From positions 1 through 10,796 of the forward strand of contig CAMTOL010000058.1 in NCBI GenBank assembly GCA_947074135.1: a stretch of 10,796 nt of DNA, in the 5' to 3' direction. The position numbers were made by a program, and so were the translations under genes. Below the pieces are notes generated by a model. The model saw nothing but the letters and a program-made list of their open reading frames with translations, was not told where the DNA came from and did not search any database. Source of the DNA: an uncultured Rikenellaceae bacterium. Its GTDB lineage: Bacteria; Bacteroidota; Bacteroidia; Bacteroidales; Rikenellaceae. The stretch's first letter is position 1. Every line of letters begins with the position of its first letter. Below are positions 6,134 through 10,796 of the stretch, in pieces.

Positions 6134-8608
6134 CTAAAAAAGAAAGTCACTACGCATATCCTCAAAGAATTTTGGCGTTATAGTCGGCACATCAACCCTA
6201 TCACTCCACACCCCAAGCCCCTTAAAGCGTTTTTTAGCCTCCTCCATAACTCCTTCAATCCTAAAGACTGGCGCATTAAAACTATCTACTGACTCACGCA
6301 ACGAAGCACGAACCACCCGTTTACATATCTCACTAGCGCTATTAGGACGAATCGAATCTTGCCACGTAAAACCACTCAAGAATCTAGACTGTTCGGCAGG
6401 AATCTTCTCTATCGGATATATCGGACCCTCGCCCGACCCACTCCAAATCATTCTAGTAGGTTCTCGCTCGGCAAAAATCATCGTCAAATCGGCGCACTCA
6501 ATTGCGGCAAGTGCAACAACCTCCTGCTCTTCGTCCATATAGTATATATTCTGGACATTGCCCGACATATAAGTATAGTCAAGTTCGTTATTAGTAAAAA
6601 AGGCTTCAAGACGTTTACCAGTGGCCTGATTATACATTGTTGTATCGTTTCTTACTACTTGCTGAGCAATAAATGGGTCGCCAGTAAAGTCAGCCCAATC
6701 CAGCTCTTCGTTTTTAGTAAAGAGCTCTATCATCTCCGATGTAATTTGATTAGCCTTACTCCAAAGCACTGGTTCGATGTACATCACAAGTGTCGAGTCA
6801 ACCGAAAAGCTCACAGTCGAGTCACATTTAGCTTGATACTCCTCGCTCCAAATTCTAACATTGCGATAGGCTCTAAGCACTCTCTCTTTTTGAGGTTCTT
6901 TAACAATTGTATCATTACCAAGAGTGTCTAAGTGTATCAGAGATGAATCAGAAGCAGTTAATAGTGAGTCTTGAACCGAAAAGTTATCATTGGCAACTTT
7001 AAGCGTATCAACACTAACATCTTCCAACCCCTTCTCTCCATTATCTTTAACCGTTAGGTCGTTTGCGGAATTTTGTCCTTCAACCTCGTCTTTATTCGCT
7101 CTACTTCGTTTCTCTCTTTTAGGTTTAGGCTCTTTCTTAGCTTTTTTACCTCCTTTTTTTGCTGTCTGCTCTACAATCTCTTTTTCTTGTTGCTTCGCCT
7201 CTCCAACAACAACTACATCTACAACCTCTGTTTGGTTAACAGTAACAGTATCGTTAGTTTGAGTTGCGTACTCATCTACTACTACTAGACTATCTCTTTG
7301 CAACACCTCATCGCCTAGCAGCGAGTCAACTGCTTTTAAAACATCTGTTACTTGCAGCGAATCAACAGTTTGCAGAGAGTCAATAGTGAGTCTATTCAAC
7401 GAGTCTTGAGTTTTGAGGCTATCTCTAAATCCTGCATAATCTTTAACGACAGTTGTATCACTCTCAGTTGCTATAGCGCTATTATTTTCGCTATCCGTTG
7501 CATCAGTAACGTCGAAATCATCCTCCTCTGGTTCAACTTTCGACATTCCCGGCTCAAATGTAAGGAGCATAATCGTATCTGCTTTCATAAAGCTTGTATC
7601 TCCCTTATCCCAACCCCTTACAGAGGGTGTTTTGGTCAAAATTGCACGTCCAATGCTATCATCGTAGTAGGCCCAATCGCCAAACCCTAGCACAGCATTT
7701 GCAGTGTCGAGTATCTGAACATTTGAGAACATATACGCCTGTTTAACATCAGTCATATAGCGCATTGTGTCAGCCCAAAGCTCATTATCGGGTGTCATTG
7801 CATAGGCGTTCGAGGTAAAGAGATAGGTAGCCGTAGCCGAAAAATAGTGACCACCATCGGCCATCAAGAAATCTCGCTCATTATCCCAAATATATGTTTT
7901 AGTCAGAAAATCAACCCTCTCTACCGCAACACTAAAACCCAACGAATCAGTCTTCAACAAATATTTATCATTACGCATCGACACCGAGTCCAAAAACTTA
8001 ACATACTCATTATCGGCATCAAACCAACCATTTTCAGCCTCCATTAAGTTATCCTTCTGCGACAACACACCACCACCTATAAAAGTACCTATACTTGTGT
8101 TAGTATTAAATTTGAGATTATAACTATACATTACCGCATCGCCTTGAATAGTCTTAACAATTGGCGCAAAGACATCTGCAATATCGGTTTCTCCGTTATA
8201 GAGTACTCTATCGCCATAGATATAGGCGGAATCCTTCTCGATAATCACATTACTAAAAAACTCAATGCGGTTATCATCGCTATAAAGGTGAGCAGAGTCG
8301 CACACAATGATAGCTCCGTTGTGGTGGAATTTAACCTCACCAACCATTCTGATAATGCCATCACCTAGATTGCTTGTAACTAGTGCCCAGTAATCGACTA
8401 GTAATGGTTCATCACTACCTCTCTTTTTTCTATTTTTCGTTTCCTTGATTGTATCGTTTTGCGGAGCGGTTATCTGTTCTGCAACAACATTTTCGTTAAC
8501 GGCACTACTACTAGCAAAACTAAGCAAAAGGTAGCCTAGAATGGCTACCCCAAATGCTATACCTCTTGCAAAACGACTATTTACACTCTTTTGAGTCATA
8601 AACGACAT
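6134..8608 (-). CDS. OstA-like lipopolysaccharide transport-associated protein
   Basis: OstA/LptA-fold proteins form beta-jellyroll repeats that carry lipopolysaccharide across the periplasm; in Bacteroidetes this OstA-like type is encoded near SurA homologues. The 824-residue protein has an N-terminal signal sequence (basic SRFAR, hydrophobic 17-31, likely cut near SSSA 33-36). OstA repeats cover about 70-350 (GEVKFHHNGAIIVCDSAHLY 90-109; GDRVLYNGETDIADVF 132-147; AENGWFDADNEYVKFLDSV 191-209). They resume at about 575-765 (AYRNVRIWSEEYQAKCDS 580-597; EPVLWSKANQIT 612-623; SGNVQNIYY 682-690; GFTWQDSIRP 746-755). Between them lies a low-complexity linker (about 355-575) with DSL repeats and a lysine/arginine-rich patch (484-503). 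Met1 and Met4 are both possible starts; neither has a clear ribosome site. It lies 42 bp after the SurA-like gene. LptA-like function is inferred; no LptD barrel is apparent. Confidence 0.86.
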   Translation of the reverse strand: MSFMTQKSVNSRFARGIAFGVAILGYLLLSFASSSAVNENVVAEQITAPQNDTIKETKNRKKRGSDEPLLVDYWALVTSNLGDGIIRMVGEVKFHHNGAIIVCDSAHLYSDDNRIEFFSNVIIEKDSAYIYGDRVLYNGETDIADVFAPIVKTIQGDAVMYSYNLKFNTNTSIGTFIGGGVLSQKDNLMEAENGWFDADNEYVKFLDSVSMRNDKYLLKTDSLGFSVAVERVDFLTKTYIWDNERDFLMADGGHYFSATATYLFTSNAYAMTPDNELWADTMRYMTDVKQAYMFSNVQILDTANAVLGFGDWAYYDDSIGRAILTKTPSVRGWDKGDTSFMKADTIMLLTFEPGMSKVEPEEDDFDVTDATDSENNSAIATESDTTVVKDYAGFRDSLKTQDSLNRLTIDSLQTVDSLQVTDVLKAVDSLLGDEVLQRDSLVVVDEYATQTNDTVTVNQTEVVDVVVVGEAKQQEKEIVEQTAKKGGKKAKKEPKPKREKRSRANKDEVEGQNSANDLTVKDNGEKGLEDVSVDTLKVANDNFSVQDSLLTASDSSLIHLDTLGNDTIVKEPQKERVLRAYRNVRIWSEEYQAKCDSTVSFSVDSTLVMYIEPVLWSKANQITSEMIELFTKNEELDWADFTGDPFIAQQVVRNDTTMYNQATGKRLEAFFTNNELDYTYMSGNVQNIYYMDEEQEVVALAAIECADLTMIFAEREPTRMIWSGSGEGPIYPIEKIPAEQSRFLSGFTWQDSIRPNSASEICKRVVRASLRESVDSFNAPVFRIEGVMEEAKKRFKGLGVWSDRVDVPTITPKFFEDMRSDFLF

Positions 8609-8650
8609 ACTTATTCAGAAAAAGTTTCAAAAACAACCACTCCAAACTCT

Positions 8651-10315
8651 TTAGTTTTGAGTTGTTTCAGTTTTCGTTTGTTGCTCTTCAGCTTTTGCTA
8701 CCTCTGTTGCAGCCGCTGCCTCTGTTTGAGCAAGTTCGGCGGCATTTCGAGCAGCTCTAACTTTCGCCTGCTCCATCATAGCGTCAAAATCGGGCAACTT
8801 AACCTTTAAGTTTTCACCTCTCTCTGTTTTCTTAGCTGCTTCAACCCAACCGCTATGATCAAATTTATAATCTTGATATTCTGGTTTGATTTGAATATAG
8901 ACTCTCTCAATCTCTCTATCAATCCACTTCTCAATCTCTTTGCCCTGTTTATCCATCAAAGTTACCGCCTCGAGCAAATCATAATCGTCAACCACATTGG
9001 CTTTGTGAGGATCAATTATAGCATCAAGACAGATAATCTTCTTAACTATATTACCCTTCATATCCATAGTTTCATAGGGTTGACTAATTTCGCCAACTTT
9101 GAGAGCCGAAATTTCACGATAGTCAGCTCTAAGCTCCTCTGCAGCAAATTTAGTAGAAGCAGCTCTAATATCCCAAGTCTGCTCATACGCCATCTTATTG
9201 AACACCTTACCTCCATTCTCTTTAGAGTCCACATCATCAGAGTACAACAATGCTGCCTCGCCAAAAGATAGTTTTTTATCCAACACTACAGTTCGAACAC
9301 TATCGAGTTGTTCAACAACTCTTTTACCCTCTTCAACCGTAAATTCAGGTTTAAGTAGAATATGTCTTAGATTATAGAGTTCCACTCCTTGATCTGACAT
9401 ATTCTTTGCAATAAGTTCAATTAAGTGAAACCCATTTTCTGTCTCCACAATTTCGCTAATTTCGCCTATCTTAAGTGGTTCTGCAGCATCGGCAAATGGA
9501 GCGTGATAACGTTCAAGCGGTGCAAATCCCAACTCACCTCGGCGACGTGCAGACAATAGGTCAGCAGAATACAACTGCGCCAAAGCACCTAGTGTAATCT
9601 CGCCATCTAGAATACGTTTACGATAGTCCAGCAAACGTTCGCGAATAGCATATTTGCGTTCGTCGGTTTGAGGCGGAATTTTAACTATCTGCGAGAATGA
9701 GTATTGCACAGGAATAATCTGCATCTCATCATCTGGAATCGAATTAACAAAGTCCGCAACATCCTGATAATCAACCTTAACATTCGTTCTGATATTCCTC
9801 TCCATAGTTTGAGCCAACATCATCTGTTTTACGTCAAGAGTAATATCAGCCTTGATTTGATATATCGGTTTACCCTCATTTTTTTCGAGCTGAGCCACAC
9901 TTCCTGCTCTTTCAACCATTCTTAAAATCTCACTCTCCACCATACTATCATCCATCATCATCTCTTTGTCCAAAGAGTCTAGTTTAGCTCTAGTGGACAT
10001 AAGATGTTGCGTAAGTAGTATTTCGAAAGCCTCTTCACGTTCTGTCCTATCAGACATCGTACCTTGAGCTTTTCTTTGATCTAACACCCTTTGCGACATA
10101 TTCTCTATGTCGGACATCAATATACCAGTGTTACCTACAATTGCAACAACCTCATCAACCACGACTCTATCTCCCCCACCTACTACGACTAACCCATTTG
10201 CATCGTTAAGGGCAACATTTGCAACTACAACAGTATCACTTTGAGCCAAAACAACACCTTGTGATGCCATCAGCAACACACCAACCACTACTGTTTTCAT
10301 AAATCTTTTTACCAT
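8651..10315 (-). CDS. SurA-like periplasmic peptidyl-prolyl cis-trans isomerase
   Basis: SurA-type proteins escort unfolded outer-membrane proteins through the periplasm. The 554-residue protein starts with a signal peptide (VVVGVLLMASQGVVLA, cut near Ala24). A SurA N-terminal chaperone helix region spans about 52-185 (DEVVAIVGNTGILMSDIE at its start, as in the family). Two parvulin-like domains follow: one at about 203-302, beginning QYSFSQIV and ending GFHLIEL, and one at about 313-431, beginning YNLRHILL. Domain 1 lacks the usual first histidine and domain 2 lacks the closing GxH, so catalytic activity is uncertain in both. The C-terminal 40 residues are a low-complexity Ala/Glu/Thr/Gln tail. 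It sits 33 bp downstream of another PpiC-related gene and 42 bp upstream of the OstA-like gene, which supports a role in outer-membrane assembly. Met1 (10315) and Met6 (10300) both leave a usable signal peptide. Confidence 0.92.
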   Translation of the reverse strand: MVKRFMKTVVVGVLLMASQGVVLAQSDTVVVANVALNDANGLVVVGGGDRVVVDEVVAIVGNTGILMSDIENMSQRVLDQRKAQGTMSDRTEREEAFEILLTQHLMSTRAKLDSLDKEMMMDDSMVESEILRMVERAGSVAQLEKNEGKPIYQIKADITLDVKQMMLAQTMERNIRTNVKVDYQDVADFVNSIPDDEMQIIPVQYSFSQIVKIPPQTDERKYAIRERLLDYRKRILDGEITLGALAQLYSADLLSARRRGELGFAPLERYHAPFADAAEPLKIGEISEIVETENGFHLIELIAKNMSDQGVELYNLRHILLKPEFTVEEGKRVVEQLDSVRTVVLDKKLSFGEAALLYSDDVDSKENGGKVFNKMAYEQTWDIRAASTKFAAEELRADYREISALKVGEISQPYETMDMKGNIVKKIICLDAIIDPHKANVVDDYDLLEAVTLMDKQGKEIEKWIDREIERVYIQIKPEYQDYKFDHSGWVEAAKKTERGENLKVKLPDFDAMMEQAKVRAARNAAELAQTEAAAATEVAKAEEQQTKTETTQN

Positions 10316-10348
10316 CTACTCTTTTATCTTTTTGTTAATGAAAGTTTA

Positions 10349-10796
10349 TTATTTATTATCTACAATCTCTATCAATCCTAGCGAATTTGCGCTGTATAAT
10401 AGCGAATCATTTAGTTGCTTTAAAAGTTCGCCACGTCGCTGATTACGAAGTATCTTTTTTATTGTTGCACTCTCGCGTTCAATGGGAGAGGATGTACCTG
10501 TTGGCAGGTATGCAATAATTCGCATCATATATTTATATTGGTCATCAGCAACTTCGTAGTAAGTTCTAGATTTGAGAAAATCATCAAAATTTGTTCTCTT
10601 AAACGGGATATTTTGAAGTACTACACTGAAATCTTCCCATTGCGAGCGGAAATCATCAACCCTATAATCATTTTTTTGGCAGATGTTAATAAATTCTGCC
10701 ATCTTCTGTTCAATCCCCTTCGAGAACAACTCCTCTAAACGAATACTTTGACGAAGTTCAGTAGGAATGCGCACAACAATAGCTTTCACAAGCGGT
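10349..10796 (-). CDS. PpiC/SurA-associated protein, C-terminal part (5' end outside the window)
   Basis: The frame is open to the right edge of the window; its readable sequence begins PLVKAIVVRIP. The GTG at 10787-10789 that could be taken as a start is better read as an internal Val codon. A KxxxVRIP strand followed by a helix, and a tail ending NDSLLYSANSLGLIEIV, recall the C-terminal half of the Bacteroidetes lipoprotein encoded just upstream of the SurA homologue, often annotated as peptidylprolyl isomerase. The visible 148 residues contain a YLPTGTSSPIERESATIKKIL segment in which a helix follows the loop (about residues 95-115), but no parvulin motif. The signal peptide and N-terminal domain would lie outside the window. 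It ends 33 bp before the SurA-like start, so the two are probably co-transcribed. The assignment rests on family memory and position. Confidence 0.72.
   Translation of the reverse strand, partial: PLVKAIVVRIPTELRQSIRLEELFSKGIEQKMAEFINICQKNDYRVDDFRSQWEDFSVVLQNIPFKRTNFDDFLKSRTYYEVADDQYKYMMRIIAYLPTGTSSPIERESATIKKILRNQRRGELLKQLNDSLLYSANSLGLIEIVDNK

Noticed and set aside
6359..6931. Plus-strand 190-codon open frame opposite the OstA-like gene
   Set aside because: It lies wholly antisense to a well-supported conserved coding region, its protein resembles no family I know, and no promoter box precedes it.
8855..9271. Plus-strand 138-codon open frame opposite the SurA-like gene
   Set aside because: Ile/Leu/Asn/Ser-rich product expected from the complement of AT-rich coding DNA; antisense to a conserved gene.
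1403..10796. Minus-strand gene run considered as a defence or mobile island
   Set aside because: All genes belong to recognisable envelope, metabolic or tRNA-modification families; there is no integrase, transposase, toxin-antitoxin pair, nuclease or attachment-site pair.

Overview
The window reads as ordinary chromosomal DNA from a member of the Bacteroidota, most likely the order Bacteroidales. Four things support this: an OstA-like protein of the Bacteroidetes type beside a SurA-type chaperone, a lipoprotein that joins a BACON domain to plant-type leucine-rich repeats, a DUF1573 protein, and a TAnnTTTG promoter box ahead of the first gene with no convincing Shine-Dalgarno sequences. The DNA is AT-rich. 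Family-level placement (Rikenellaceae-like) is only a guess.

Layout. One plus-strand gene (161-1303) encodes a GNAT-fold acyltransferase-like protein with its own promoter. It converges on a long minus-strand run, and a perfect 14-bp inverted repeat (1339-1375) sits between the two as a shared terminator. In transcription order, from the right edge leftwards, the minus-strand run holds: the 3' end of a PpiC/SurA-associated gene cut by the window edge (10349-10796), a SurA-like periplasmic peptidyl-prolyl isomerase (8651-10315), an OstA/LptA-like protein (6134-8608), an ApbA/PanE-type ketopantoate reductase (5181-6101), a BACON-LRR lipoprotein (3738-5159), the tRNA 2-thiouridylase MnmA (2530-3663) and a DUF1573 protein (1403-2461). 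Gaps are 21 to 74 bp, so much or all of it could be one transcript. No intergenic stretch reaches 300 bp, and I see no tRNA, rRNA, CRISPR array, insertion sequence or phage gene.

How the genes fit together. The PpiC, SurA and OstA genes form an outer-membrane biogenesis block: chaperones for outer-membrane proteins next to a candidate lipopolysaccharide transport component, comparable to the lptD-surA pairing in enterobacteria. The four downstream genes (cofactor metabolism, surface lipoprotein, tRNA modification, exported DUF1573) have no obvious shared pathway.

What deserves a second look. Three junctions of the minus-strand run contain AT-rich 7-bp repeats. Two of them share a related 34-bp segment with the same phase break, and these repeats supply the last codons and stop codons of two neighbouring genes. 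The OstA-like protein is split by a roughly 220-residue linker carrying DSL repeats and a strongly basic patch. The GNAT-like protein may belong to the group that includes bacterial ceramide synthase. I found no clear sign of a wholly new multi-gene system.
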